64,000 bases of DNA, from positions 16,765 to 80,764 of the forward strand of contig NZ_CABFMQ020000079.1 of the NCBI RefSeq assembly GCF_901905185.1, given 5' to 3'. The DNA comes from Methylocella tundrae (GTDB taxonomy: Bacteria > Pseudomonadota > Alphaproteobacteria > Rhizobiales > Beijerinckiaceae). The position numbers and the translations under genes were made by a program. The stretch's first letter is position 1; each line of letters starts with the position of its first letter. Positions 41,433 to 50,080 of this stretch are shown here, piece after piece. Under the pieces are notes generated by a model. That model was not told the DNA's origin. It was given only the letters and a program-made list of their open reading frames with translations, and made no database searches.

Positions 41433-42047
41433 TCAGTTAAGGTCGGGGACCAAGAAAAAGCCTGGGGTGCCGTGCCGCAGCGAAAAGTGTGCTGTTTGCG
41501 TGCCTTGCCATCGGATAACAGGCCACGTGTAAGTTGCTGTGATGCTTATGTCCGGTACTTGGATGTTATCGCTTTCCACCGCGCAATTTCTGGTGACCTG
41601 GACTCCGGGCGGCAACACCCGAACGGGAAGCATCGTCGCCATAGAGAGCTTTAAGTGCCCGATATGAATTGCGCCTCCTCCGCCAAAACCGCATCCGAAA
41701 TGAACATCGTACACCGGAACGTGGCCCCGATTGGTAATAAGAAATTGGGTCGCGACCGGCTGCGATGGGTCGAGATTGACGCTTGGTTCTATAGATATTT
41801 GAGGCGACAGAAGGAACCAAGCGCTAGTCAGCGTTAGGATAGGACCGGCGAATGCCCAGAACTCTTTCCAGAACCACATTATGGGGAACCCGGCTCGTGG
41901 TTTTTCCGATCTTGTTGGTTCTGGTTGTGTGGCTTCAATTTGCTTGGGCGTGGTTGATGCAGGCGGTTGGCTGGTCGATTTAGGCGTATTTCCTCCAGCC
42001 GCCCTCCCTTTCGTGTTTCTACGTTTCTTCACTTCGTTTCTCGCCAC
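41433..42047 (-). CDS. Single-pass membrane protein of unknown function
   Basis: 204 residues: a basic start (MARNEVKKRRNTKGR), a long Ser/Thr/Pro/Gln-rich linker to about residue 50, one membrane helix (FWAFAGPILTLTSAWFLLS), then a soluble beta-rich domain of about 130 residues with two Cys in FGCGFGGGG and RNCAVES. The layout suggests an inner-membrane anchored periplasmic domain. No family recognised. It belongs to the accessory island, transcribed toward the MltR-like gene. Confidence 0.6.
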   Translation of the reverse strand: MARNEVKKRRNTKGRAAGGNTPKSTSQPPASTTPKQIEATQPEPTRSEKPRAGFPIMWFWKEFWAFAGPILTLTSAWFLLSPQISIEPSVNLDPSQPVATQFLITNRGHVPVYDVHFGCGFGGGGAIHIGHLKLSMATMLPVRVLPPGVQVTRNCAVESDNIQVPDISITATYTWPVIRWQGTQTAHFSLRHGTPGFFLVPDLN

Positions 42048-42076
42048 CGCTTAAATGCCGCGCCTTTTGCTTAAGC

Positions 42077-42277
42077 GTGCGCGGCTCTATCAGGCTGTCG
42101 ATACATAAGCCGATTGCCTTCGAGGCCCACCAGCGCTTTGGCGCCGCGCTCTGCATCCACAACACCGAGGCCGGAGCGATTGTTATAACGGAACTAAAAT
42201 TCGGCAAGGTAGCGATGCAAGTGGGCTTCACTTACTGCGTGATAACCAGAAAAAGTCCTTTCTACTGTAAACGGTAG
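42077..42277 (+). CDS. Doubtful small frame, possible remnant
   Basis: 66 codons. The stretch FEAHQRFGAALCIHNTEAGAIVITELKFGKVAMQVGF is protein-like but both strands are open here, and such sequences are sometimes antisense to mobile-element genes. No ribosome binding site is obvious. Listed because the area is otherwise unexplained; it may be a decayed fragment. Confidence 0.2.
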   Translation: MRGSIRLSIHKPIAFEAHQRFGAALCIHNTEAGAIVITELKFGKVAMQVGFTYCVITRKSPFYCKR

Positions 42278-42293
42278 AGAAACTGAGCTGGTG

Positions 42294-42446
42294 ATGAGTT
42301 TCGGTAGTCCGGAACGCAGGAGAGCTAAGGAGGAACTGAAGAGAAAATACTTAGAAGAGTTTCAGAATAAATCTGACTATACAAAGGATGAGCTAAAGGA
42401 AATTAACAAGTTAGTTAAGTTGATAAACTCGAGGCTCGCGCAGTAA
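42294..42446 (+). CDS. Small helical protein (50 aa), low-GC codon use, uncharacterised
   Basis: ATG 42294 to TAA 42446 encodes a 50-residue, highly charged helical protein. It begins MSFGSPERRRAKEELKRKY and continues with a second helix, DELKEINKLVKLINSRL. Codons such as AGA, AAA, TTA, ATA and GTT are used freely, in sharp contrast to flanking genes. A GTG three bases earlier is an alternative start. The ribosome binding site is weak. It ends 40 bp before the end of the converging MaoC/Pta gene. The amphipathic helix pair could suit an antitoxin-like or phage-derived protein, but nothing proves it. Confidence 0.45.
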   Translation: MSFGSPERRRAKEELKRKYLEEFQNKSDYTKDELKEINKLVKLINSRLAQ

Positions 42447-42486
42447 CCTCTGCCGCTCGCCGACACTTTCACAGGCCGTTTCGTCG

Positions 42487-43908
42487 TCATACGGAGCCAA
42501 TGTCGTTCGCCGACTTTTTGCGATGGGCGATGAGCGCGGCGACGGCGCAGGAGGCGATGCGGGTCCGCTCCGAATCGGCGCGGCTCGTGAGGATGATCGG
42601 AACCCGCGCGCCGAGAACGATGCCGGCGGCGTCGGCGCCGCCGAGGAAGGTCAGTTGCTTGGCCAGCATATTGCCTGCCTCGAGATCGGGCGCAACCAGT
42701 ATGTCCGCGCAGCCCGCCACACTGGAGACGATCCCTTTTTCGGCGGCCGCTTCGGGACTGATGGCGTTGTCGAAGGCGAGCGGCCCGTCGACGAACGCGC
42801 CCGTTATCTGTCCGCGCTCGGCCATCTTGCAAAGCGCGGCGGCGTCGACGGTTGACCGCAGCTTCGAATTGACCGTCTCGACGGCCGAAAGCACGGCGAC
42901 CCGCGGCTTCTCGATGCCAATGATATGCGCGAGGTCGACGGCGTTTTGCACGATGTCGCGTTTCTGGTCGAGATCGGGCGCGATGTTCACCGCGGCGTCG
43001 GTCAAAAGAAGCGGGCGCGGATATCCCGGCGCGTCTATGAGGTAGACGTGGCTGAGCCTGCGCCCTGTGCCAAGTCCGCTGTCGGGCGCCAGAACGGCGT
43101 GGAGCAATTCGTCGGTGTGCAGCGAGCCCTTCATCAGGAGGGCCGCTTCGCCGTCCCGCACCAGCGCCACGGCGGCGGCCGCGGCGGCGACGCTGTGCGG
43201 CGCGTCAACGAGCCGGAACGCCGAAATATCGACCTTGGCCGCCTCCGCCGCCTTCAGGATCTTGGCTTTGGGTCCGACCAGGATCGGCGTAATGAGGCCA
43301 GCATGAGCCGCCTCTACCGCCGCGCCGATCGCGTTGGCGTCGCAAGGGTGGGCCACCGCCGTCACAGCGGGCTCCAAGCCCTCCGTCGCGGCGAGGAGCG
43401 CGTGGAAGCGTTCATGCCGGCTGAGCCGCACATCGGGGAGTTCTATCCGCTGCCGGCGCACCTTTTCCGTCGGCGCACGCACGTGAGCGACGCCGCTGAT
43501 GACAAGCTCGCCGTTCTGATTGAGGCAGCGGCAATCGAGAACCAGATTTCCTTTTTCCGGATGCCTTTCCGCGACGGTGACGGACGTCGTGATCGTGTCG
43601 CCAATGCTGACGGGCCGAAGGAAGCGCAGATCCTGACCGAGATAGATCGTCCCCGGGCCCGGCAGCTCCGTGCCAAGGACGGTCGAGATCAGGCTCGCCC
43701 CCAGCATGCCATGCGCGATGATCCGATGAAACATATCGGTCTTGGCGTAGGCAGGATCCATATGGGCCGGATTGACGTCGCCCGAAACGACCGCGAAGAG
43801 ATCAATGTCCTGCTGCGTCACCGTGTGTGAGAGGCTGGCGCTGTCGCCGACCGCAAGCTCGTCGAAAGTGCGATTTTCGATCATCTGGGCGTCGGACGCG
43901 GAGGTCAT
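42487..43908 (-). CDS. Bifunctional enoyl-CoA hydratase (MaoC)/phosphate acetyl- or butyryltransferase
   Basis: 473 residues in two domains. Residues 1-150 are a MaoC hot-dog hydratase (VVSGDVNPAHMDPAYAKTDMFHRIIAHGMLGASLIS, with the catalytic Asp and His). Residues about 160-473 are a PTA/PTB domain (AHPCDANAIGAAVEAAHAGLITPILVGPKAKI, HTDELLHAVL, LLLTDAAVNIAPDLDQKRDI, and the C-terminal LVAPDLEAGNMLAKQLTFLGGADAAGIVLGARVPIILTSRAD). Such fusions are frequent in alphaproteobacteria near acetate kinase or PHB genes. The start at 43908 is chosen; the frame upstream of it overlaps phaC and is not family-like. It lies seven bases after phaC, clearly cotranscribed. Confidence 0.9.
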   Translation of the reverse strand: MTSASDAQMIENRTFDELAVGDSASLSHTVTQQDIDLFAVVSGDVNPAHMDPAYAKTDMFHRIIAHGMLGASLISTVLGTELPGPGTIYLGQDLRFLRPVSIGDTITTSVTVAERHPEKGNLVLDCRCLNQNGELVISGVAHVRAPTEKVRRQRIELPDVRLSRHERFHALLAATEGLEPAVTAVAHPCDANAIGAAVEAAHAGLITPILVGPKAKILKAAEAAKVDISAFRLVDAPHSVAAAAAAVALVRDGEAALLMKGSLHTDELLHAVLAPDSGLGTGRRLSHVYLIDAPGYPRPLLLTDAAVNIAPDLDQKRDIVQNAVDLAHIIGIEKPRVAVLSAVETVNSKLRSTVDAAALCKMAERGQITGAFVDGPLAFDNAISPEAAAEKGIVSSVAGCADILVAPDLEAGNMLAKQLTFLGGADAAGIVLGARVPIILTSRADSERTRIASCAVAALIAHRKKSANDIGSV

Positions 43909-43915
43909 CTGGGGC

Positions 43916-45682
43916 TCAATGTTCGAGAACGTATTGGCCCGGCGCGTCTTCGATCGCCGGGTAGCGCTTTGAACCTGTCGCCGGCGGCGCGATGCGCTCG
44001 CTGGAAAGAGAGTCGAGCCAGTTCCACCACGCCGGCCACCAGGAGCCCTCGCGGCGCTCCGCATCAGCCAGCCATTCATCCGGGCCGATGTAAAGCGCGC
44101 CGAGCGGGCGATGCCCGACGCGAAAATGCCGGTGCGGGTGGCCGGGCTCGCTGACGACCCCCGCATTGTGGCCGCCGGAGGTCAGCACGAATGTGAGGTC
44201 GGCGTCGTTCAGGAGATGAATCTTGTAGACTGAACGCCAGGGCGCGATGTGGTCCGTCTCCGTGCCGACGATGAACAATGGAACGCGGATGTCGCTGATC
44301 GCAATCGGCTTGCCGCCGACGGTGAAGCGGCCCTCGGCGAGCTCATTGTCCAGGAAAAGGCGGCGCAGATATTCGCCATGCATGCGGGCCGGCATGCGCG
44401 TGCCGTCCGCGTTCCAGGCCATGAGATCATTCGGATGGTCGCGCTCCCCCATCAGGTAGATTTTGATCAAGCGCGACCAGATCAGATCGTTGGAGCGCAG
44501 CAGCCGGAAGGCCCCGGACATCTGGCGGCTGTCGAGGTAGCCTTGCGCCCGCATGACGTCGTCGAGAAAAGCCAGCTGATCCTCTGTGATGAACAGCTGT
44601 AGCTCGCCGGCCTCGGTAAAGTCCGTCTGCGCGCAGAACATTGTGACGCTCGCCAGCCGGTCGTCTCCGTCGCGCGCCATCGCCGCCGCGGCGATCGAAA
44701 GAATCGTGCCGCCGAGGCAATAGCCGCAGGCGTGGACCTTGGCGTCCTGGCAAATGTCGCTCACGGCGTCGAGCGCCGCTATGACTCCCTTGGCGCGGTA
44801 ATCGTCGAGCGTGGCGTTTCTGAATTCGGGGCCTGGATTGCGCCAGGAAATGGCGAAGACAGTGTGCCCCTGCGCGACAAGATTGCGGATCAGCGAATTT
44901 TCCGGCGAAAGATCCAGAATATAATATTTCATGATCCAGGCCGGAACGATCAGCACCGGTTCGCGCCGGACCTCGGCCGTCGTCGGCGCGTATTGGATCA
45001 GTTCGATCAGATCGTTGCGAAACACGACCTTGCCCGGCGTCGCTGCGAGATCGCGCCCGATGCGGAGTTCGTCCGGGCCGCAGGGGCGCCCCGACACGGA
45101 CTCTTGCAGATCGGTCAGAAGGTGGACGGCCCCGGCGACAAAGTTGCCGCCATTCGTGTCCTTCGTAGCCCGAATGACTTCCGGATTGATCCAGGGAAAG
45201 TTCGAGGGCGAGAACACGTCGACGAGCTGGCGCACCGCGAAGGATACGACGCGCTGATTGCCGCGGTCGACCCCGGCGGGCCCACTCGCCGCCATCGCCC
45301 ACCATTCCTCGGCCAGCAGGAACGCGTTTGCGAACATGTTGAAAGGCGGCTTGCGCCACGCAGCATCGCCAAAGCGATGATCCGTCGGCGGCGGAACGAT
45401 CGAGGTCGCGCCGCCGTCCGCGAACGCGAGGCGCCGCCACTGATGCGCAGCCGCTCTTACAAGTTCCAGACGCCGCATCGGAGCGTTTGCGAGATGCGCG
45501 CCCCAGTCCATGAATGCGAGCCATGGCGCAACGAGGGACATGCCGCCCGATACGTTGCCTTCCGCCGCATGGAGAATGCCGTCGAGCTCTCTCGCTCCGA
45601 AAGCCGCCTCCTCCTGCAAAGCGGCAACTGGGCTCTGCGCCGGCGCAGCAGGCTGAAGCGGCCGGAAAAGCTCCTGGTTCAT
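43916..45682 (-). CDS. phaC: Class I poly(3-hydroxyalkanoate) synthase
   Basis: 588 residues. It polymerises (R)-3-hydroxybutyryl-CoA into PHB on granules. Catalytic Cys322 lies in the modified lipase box G-Y-C-L-G, with Asp in ETDHIAPW and His in SGGHNAGV completing the triad. Typical segments GKVVFRNDLIELIQYAPTT, PAWIMKYYILDLSPENSLIRNLV and the alpha/beta-hydrolase core are present. It stands 111 bp downstream of the FixK-like gene and just before the MaoC/Pta gene, so PHB synthesis appears tied to the oxygen-responsive block. Confidence 0.95.
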   Translation of the reverse strand: MNQELFRPLQPAAPAQSPVAALQEEAAFGARELDGILHAAEGNVSGGMSLVAPWLAFMDWGAHLANAPMRRLELVRAAAHQWRRLAFADGGATSIVPPPTDHRFGDAAWRKPPFNMFANAFLLAEEWWAMAASGPAGVDRGNQRVVSFAVRQLVDVFSPSNFPWINPEVIRATKDTNGGNFVAGAVHLLTDLQESVSGRPCGPDELRIGRDLAATPGKVVFRNDLIELIQYAPTTAEVRREPVLIVPAWIMKYYILDLSPENSLIRNLVAQGHTVFAISWRNPGPEFRNATLDDYRAKGVIAALDAVSDICQDAKVHACGYCLGGTILSIAAAAMARDGDDRLASVTMFCAQTDFTEAGELQLFITEDQLAFLDDVMRAQGYLDSRQMSGAFRLLRSNDLIWSRLIKIYLMGERDHPNDLMAWNADGTRMPARMHGEYLRRLFLDNELAEGRFTVGGKPIAISDIRVPLFIVGTETDHIAPWRSVYKIHLLNDADLTFVLTSGGHNAGVVSEPGHPHRHFRVGHRPLGALYIGPDEWLADAERREGSWWPAWWNWLDSLSSERIAPPATGSKRYPAIEDAPGQYVLEH

Positions 45683-45793
45683 CGCGCAACCCGTTCGCTC
45701 TTGAGATTAACTTCGCACTTTGAGCGTAAAGCAAAATTGTTGCAGCGCAAAGACAAGCCTGCGTGTGCGGCGTTGCGCCCCTGTTTGCGGGCG

Positions 45794-46495
45794 TTATGAA
45801 CTGAGACGATGGAGCGCGATGCGATTCGTGATGCAGATGCGGCGGGCCGACGGCAAAGAGATCAAGCCCTCGCGCTCGAGCTGGGACAGCGTCCGCGACA
45901 CCGTCTCGATGGTCAGTCCCAGATAGTCCGCCATATCCTGGCGCGCCATAGCGAGATCTATCGTTTGGCCCGCAGGCCCGCGGTCCGCCATGTCGATCAG
46001 AAAAGCGGCGACTTTCTGGGACGCGCTGCGCCGCCCGAGCACGAGAGAGTGCTCCTGGGCGCGCCGCAGGTTTTGCAGCGCATAGGAGAGAAACTGCCGC
46101 GCCGTCCAATCGTCGGCGGAGGCGATCGCGTCAAGACCGCGCCAACGATAGGAGGCCACGGCGCATTCGCTGACCGCTTCGGCGGAAAGCCGATGCTCGG
46201 CGCCCGTCTCGAAACCGAACATGTCTCCTGGGAGATAGAAAGCGTCGATCTGCCGACGGCCGTCGCTCCTGAACTTACAGGTCCGCACGACGCCGCTCAC
46301 CACCTTGTAGAAAGAGACGTTGTCGCAGCCATCCGCGTAAATTTCGGCGTCGGGCAAAAAATGCAGCAGTTGCCCCGCCTGAGCGAAGCCGCCATCGCGC
46401 CTTTCGGCGGATGGGATCGCCCACGCGAGCCGCGAAGGAGCGGCGTGTACCGCCGCAAATCTGTGATCCGCAGAGATCGAAAGAGAGGCTGGCAT
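45794..46495 (-). CDS. fixK: Crp/Fnr family regulator, FixK type
   Basis: 233 residues. A cyclic-nucleotide-binding-like beta roll (VSFYKVVSGVVRTCKFRSDGRRQIDAFYLPGDMFGFE) is followed by a dimerisation helix and a helix-turn-helix (QDMADYLGLTIETVSRTLSQLEREGLI) with the E-x-x-S-R pattern expected to read TTGA-N6-TCAA sites. The N-terminus lacks the Cys cluster of Fnr, so it should not itself bind an Fe-S oxygen sensor; control by FixLJ is the usual scheme. AGGAG precedes the ATG. It lies between the receiver gene and phaC, all on the same strand. Confidence 0.88.
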   Translation of the reverse strand: MPASLSISADHRFAAVHAAPSRLAWAIPSAERRDGGFAQAGQLLHFLPDAEIYADGCDNVSFYKVVSGVVRTCKFRSDGRRQIDAFYLPGDMFGFETGAEHRLSAEAVSECAVASYRWRGLDAIASADDWTARQFLSYALQNLRRAQEHSLVLGRRSASQKVAAFLIDMADRGPAGQTIDLAMARQDMADYLGLTIETVSRTLSQLEREGLISLPSARRICITNRIALHRLSS

Positions 46496-46677
46496 CGAGA
46501 GCTCCTGTCTTGAAAAAGACCGTGCGTCTCGTGTAGCGCCAAGCCGGCGGCGCGAATATCGGGTTTGGTCCTACGGGCTTCTACGTAGCGCCCGGCCTGG
46601 ACGAAAGCCGGACGACTTTGGACGCAATCGCGCCGCGATCCCGTCAAAAGTCTCAAATTCGTCTCTCATCAATAAGT
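46496..46677 (-). promoter_or_regulatory. fixK upstream region
   Basis: Upstream of fixK on its strand and before the repeat block. No FixK-type palindrome was seen here by eye. FixJ sites are too degenerate to call without alignment. Confidence 0.3.
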
Positions 46678-46944
46678 TAGAGCATGATGCCGTCCAAAAC
46701 GGCTTCCGCTTTCGGGCTGGTGATCGAGCTAGAGCATAATGCCGAAAAGTTGCAGACTTTTCGGGCCTACATCATGCGGTAAAACAAAGGCTTAAAGAGC
46801 GGAATGCGATTCCGCTTGAACGCATTCCGCTTTAGAGCATATTCCGATCAGACCGGTCGATCTGATCGGAATATGCTCAAGCTTTTGAATCTGGAGCGAT
46901 TTCTGATCGATCGAATGACTCCATTCGATCGGAAAGCGCTTTAG
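46678..46944. repeat. Palindromic mosaic repeat, copy 3 (composite)
   Basis: Three parts in tandem, each starting T(T/C)TAGAGCAT-like or CTAGAGCAT: 46678-46730 (AGCATGATGCCGTCCAAAACGG-type unit), 46729-46835 (reverse complement of the C-D unit at 24402-24510, nearly identical) and 46833-46944 (the A-B unit found at 23457-23573). The right end, GCGCTTTAG, contributes the stop codon of the receiver gene on the minus strand (46941-46943). Confidence 0.85.
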
Positions 46945-47330
46945 GGCGCGACCCCGTCGTCCTCGCCAAGGATGGTGAGGACGCTGTCGACCAGAGCATT
47001 GTCGAGCAAGGGCTTTTCGAGAACGAACTGGACGCCCGCGGCGCCGGCCCGCGCGCGAAGCCCCGCCGTCGCATGATTGGTGAGAAGGATCGCGGGCAGC
47101 CGTATGTTGCGCGCACGAAGACGCCTCAGCAATTCGAAGCCGTCCATATGCGGCATGCCATCGTCCAGGATGACGCAGCCGGCGCGAGGCAGATCGATGT
47201 CGGCCAGCAGTTCGACGCCGTCCCTGTGAGCATGCACATTGACGCCTTCGAGCCTGAGCGCGAATTGCAGCGCATCGCGCACCCCCTGGTCGTCATCGGC
47301 GATCAGGACGAGATGCTCGCGGTCAGGCAT
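46941..47330 (-). CDS. Stand-alone response-regulator receiver protein
   Basis: 129 residues: a single receiver domain with the acidic pair in IADDDQGVRDAL, phosphoacceptor Asp56 (CVILDDGMPHMDG), the conserved Thr in AILLTNHATAGLR and the Lys in VLEKPLL. There is no output domain, so it may compete for phosphate from FixL or pass it on. The ATG at 47330 is used because the longer frame adds unrelated residues. It lies between fixJ and fixK on the same strand. Its stop is part of a palindromic repeat end. Confidence 0.88.
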   Translation of the reverse strand: MPDREHLVLIADDDQGVRDALQFALRLEGVNVHAHRDGVELLADIDLPRAGCVILDDGMPHMDGFELLRRLRARNIRLPAILLTNHATAGLRARAGAAGVQFVLEKPLLDNALVDSVLTILGEDDGVAP

Positions 47331-47420
47331 AGATGAAGCTCCAGCGTCCCACGAGCCGCTACATCGCGTAAAAATCTGATTCATGATGGGAATGGTAGCG
47401 GCAGACGGCGTCGCCGCGCC

Positions 47421-47434
47421 TTGATTCAGCGCAA
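47421..47434 (-). promoter_or_regulatory. Weak FixK/FNR-type site upstream of the receiver gene
   Basis: On the minus strand TTGCG-CTGA-ATCAA fits the relaxed TTG(A/C)-N6-(T/G)CAA pattern of FixK-type regulators. Its centre is about 97 bp upstream of the receiver ATG, in the fixJ-receiver spacer. One half only is strong. Confidence 0.3.
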
Positions 47435-47484
47435 CCCCAAGAGCCGTTCTAAACAGGCGGCCGGCGTTCGAGCCGCCTCACGCG

Positions 47485-48105
47485 TCAGTCCACGGGAGCG
47501 GATCGGACCACGAACACCATCCGCACCAGTTCCGACAGGCTGGACGCGCCCATTTTGGTCATTACATTGGCGCGATGGACCTCGACCGTGCGAGCGCTGA
47601 TGTTCAGATCGTAAGCGATCGTCTTGTTGGGTTGCCCGGCGACGAGGCCGTCCAGCACCTCGAGTTCGCGCGCCGACAGGCTGGCGAGCTTTGCCCTCGC
47701 CGTCGTCACTTCGTCGTCGCGGCGGGCGTTGCGGGCGTGACGGTCGAGCGCGATGCGGACCGCCGTCAGAAGCGATTCGTCATCGAACGGCTTTTCGAGG
47801 AAATCAATGGCGCCCGCTTTCATCGCCTCGACGGCGAGCGGCACGTCGCCGTGGCCGGTCATAATGATAACCGGCAGGCCAAGGCGCCTCGCCTTCAGCT
47901 GGCGCTGAAGCTCCAGCCCGTCGATGCCCGGCATTCGGACGTCGGTGATGACGCAACCCGGTTGCACAGTCGCTATGGCGTCGAGAAAGGCCGCCGCCGA
48001 CTCGTGAACCCTGACGGCGAAGCCCGAGGCCGTCAGCAGAAAGGCCAGCGCCTGGCGCACCCCGTCGTCATCGTCGATCAGGTGAACCACAGGATCACTG
48101 GCCAT
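47485..48105 (-). CDS. fixJ: FixJ family response regulator
   Basis: 206 residues. An N-terminal receiver domain (acidic DDDD patch, phosphoacceptor Asp55 in [12 protein letters not shown], Lys in [12 protein letters not shown]) is joined to a LuxR-type helix-turn-helix ([43 protein letters not shown]). FixJ, phosphorylated by FixL at low O2, activates fixK-type genes. The ATG overlaps the end of fixL by 11 bp. The match to rhizobial FixJ over the signature [23 protein letters not shown] is very close. Confidence 0.94.
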   Translation of the reverse strand: MASDPVVHLIDDDDGVRQALAFLLTASGFAVRVHESAAAFLDAIATVQPGCVITDVRMPGIDGLELQRQLKARRLGLPVIIMTGHGDVPLAVEAMKAGAIDFLEKPFDDESLLTAVRIALDRHARNARRDDEVTTARAKLASLSARELEVLDGLVAGQPNKTIAYDLNISARTVEVHRANVMTKMGASSLSELVRMVFVVRSAPVD

Positions 48106-50080
48106 CGTTCAGCTCCTCATGGCTCAGCGCCTTGAGCGTGAGGCGGAAGATCGTGCCGCCCTCGGGATTGGGTTCGACCCATAGCCGTCCGCCATGCGCT
48201 TCGATGATCGTCCGCGAGATGGAAAGACCGATTCCCATGCCGTCGGGCTTGGTGGTGACGAAGGGTTGAAACAGCTGAGAGGCGATCTCCTCGGCAATGC
48301 CGGGTCCCGTATCGGCGACGCTGACCTCGACCATGCCATCGTCGAATTCAGCCGTGGAGATAATGAGGTCGCGCCGGGTGGTTTCCTGCATCGCCTCGAT
48401 GGCGTTTCGCATCAGGTTCAAGATGACTTGCTGAATCTGGATCTTGTCCACCAGTACGAAAGCGACGCGCGGATCGAATGAAAAGGCGACGCGAACGCCG
48501 GTTTCCTTGATGCCGACGAGCGCCAGCGCGCTCGCCTCCTCGATCAGCTTGGCGAGACTTTCGACCTGCCGCTCGCTTTCCCCGCGGGAAACGAATTGAC
48601 GCAGCCGCCGGATGATCTGGCCTGCGCGCAATGCCTGGTCGGCCGCGCGCTCGATGGCGTCGCGGATCATCGCCGCTTTCGGGTTTTCCTTTCCGTCGAG
48701 CAGGCGCCGGCAGCCGTTCAGATAGCTGGCGATCGCCGTCAACGGCTGGTTCAACTCATGCGCGAGGGTCGAAGCCATCTCGCCCATTGCTGTAAAACGC
48801 GAAATGTGGACAAGCGCGGACTGCAGATCCTGCAGCCGCTGCTGGGTCTCCTGCCTCTCGGTGAGATCGCGCACGAAGCCGGTAAAGAAACGGCTGTCGC
48901 CCGACCGCATTTCGCCGACCGACAGCTCCATCGGAAAGGTCGAGCCGTCGCGGCGCAGTCCGACGACGACGCGGCCTAGGCCGATGACGCGCCGTTCGCC
49001 CGTCGCAATGTAACGGTCGAGATAGGAATCATGTTGTTCGCGATAGGGCGAAGGCATCAAAATGCTGACGTTCCGGCCGAGTATTTCTTCGGCCGTATAG
49101 CCAAACAGCCGCTCCGCCGTGGAGCTGAAGGATCGCATCACGCCCCGGCTGTCGATGACGATCATCGCGTCCGGCACTGTGTCGAGAACGGAGCGCAGAT
49201 GCGCTTCACGCTCCAGCAGCGCCATCCGCTCCCGTTTCGCCCTCGTAATGTCGCGCCCGACTTTCGCGACCCCGAAAAGGCGCCCTGATCCGTCGAATAC
49301 CGGGGAGACGGTGAGCGATACGTCGATTATCTCGCCGTCCCTGCGCCGGCGCAGGGTTTCATAGTGCTCGATCCGCTCGCCACGCCTGATCCGCTCCAAA
49401 AGGGCAAACGTCTCGCCCTCATGCCCCTCAGGAAGAAGCGCCGCCATCGTCTCGCCGATCATCTCCTCGGCCGCATAGCCGAGGATCGCTTCGGCGCCCC
49501 GGTTCCAGTCCGTGATGACGCCATCCATCGTCTCGCCGACGATGGCGTCGTCGGACGCGGTCACGATCGCGGCGAGGCGGTCCTTCGCCTCCTCCTCCAA
49601 TTTTTGGCGGCCGGCGTCGATCAGAACCCCATGCGCCTCGATGGGGCCGCCCTCGCCGCCTCCGATGCGCCCCCGCGCTCTCAGCCAGCTGCCGGCCGCG
49701 GCCGGCGAGGCCGCCCTGAAGTCGAAGTCGAAGCCTTTGAATGTCCTGACGCTCTCCTGCAGCGCGTCTCGCGCGGCGGCCCTGTCCATCGGGTGGATCA
49801 AGTCGAGGAAGTCCGCAAAGTCGAGCGGGGCGCTCGAACCGCGGCCAAGCAGAACCGCTGCTTGAGCGGAAAGGTCAACCGCACCGGTCAAGGGGTGCCA
49901 TCGCCAGACGCCGATGTCCGCCGCTTCCACGGCGCGCTGCAACGCCTCTGCGCCCGGAGACCGATCCCCCGAGGGAATGTCATTGTTCGCGCGCATATTT
50001 AAGGAATCCGCGTTTAGATTCACCGCCGAAACAAGCTTATCATTCCCGTCGCGCCGGTGGAATTGCGGTTTGGAGCACAT
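48095..50080 (-). CDS. fixL: Heme PAS oxygen-sensor histidine kinase FixL
   Basis: 661 residues from the chosen start. Three PAS domains (about 45-155, 165-280, 290-405) precede a HisKA/HATPase kinase. The third PAS is the heme domain: [34 protein letters not shown] closely matches Bradyrhizobium FixL, with heme-ligand His349 (REQHD) and Arg369 (GLGR), equivalent to BjFixL His200 and Arg220. The phospho-His is His440 in [21 protein letters not shown]1 and G2 boxes follow. It should autophosphorylate when O2 leaves the heme. The start is uncertain: ATG 50080 has AGAGG upstream; ATG 49996 is possible. Confidence 0.92.
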   Translation of the reverse strand: MCSKPQFHRRDGNDKLVSAVNLNADSLNMRANNDIPSGDRSPGAEALQRAVEAADIGVWRWHPLTGAVDLSAQAAVLLGRGSSAPLDFADFLDLIHPMDRAAARDALQESVRTFKGFDFDFRAASPAAAGSWLRARGRIGGGEGGPIEAHGVLIDAGRQKLEEEAKDRLAAIVTASDDAIVGETMDGVITDWNRGAEAILGYAAEEMIGETMAALLPEGHEGETFALLERIRRGERIEHYETLRRRRDGEIIDVSLTVSPVFDGSGRLFGVAKVGRDITRAKRERMALLEREAHLRSVLDTVPDAMIVIDSRGVMRSFSSTAERLFGYTAEEILGRNVSILMPSPYREQHDSYLDRYIATGERRVIGLGRVVVGLRRDGSTFPMELSVGEMRSGDSRFFTGFVRDLTERQETQQRLQDLQSALVHISRFTAMGEMASTLAHELNQPLTAIASYLNGCRRLLDGKENPKAAMIRDAIERAADQALRAGQIIRRLRQFVSRGESERQVESLAKLIEEASALALVGIKETGVRVAFSFDPRVAFVLVDKIQIQQVILNLMRNAIEAMQETTRRDLIISTAEFDDGMVEVSVADTGPGIAEEIASQLFQPFVTTKPDGMGIGLSISRTIIEAHGGRLWVEPNPEGGTIFRLTLKALSHEELNDGQ

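Noticed and set aside
43909..44166. 86-residue N-terminal extension of the MaoC/Pta protein
   Set aside because: It overlaps the 3' end of phaC, is Arg/Ser-rich and not part of the family; the start at 43908 lies just after phaC.
44427..46109. 560-codon minus-strand frame across phaC and fixK
   Set aside because: Alternative frame of phaC and fixK, which carry full catalytic and HTH motifs in their own frames.
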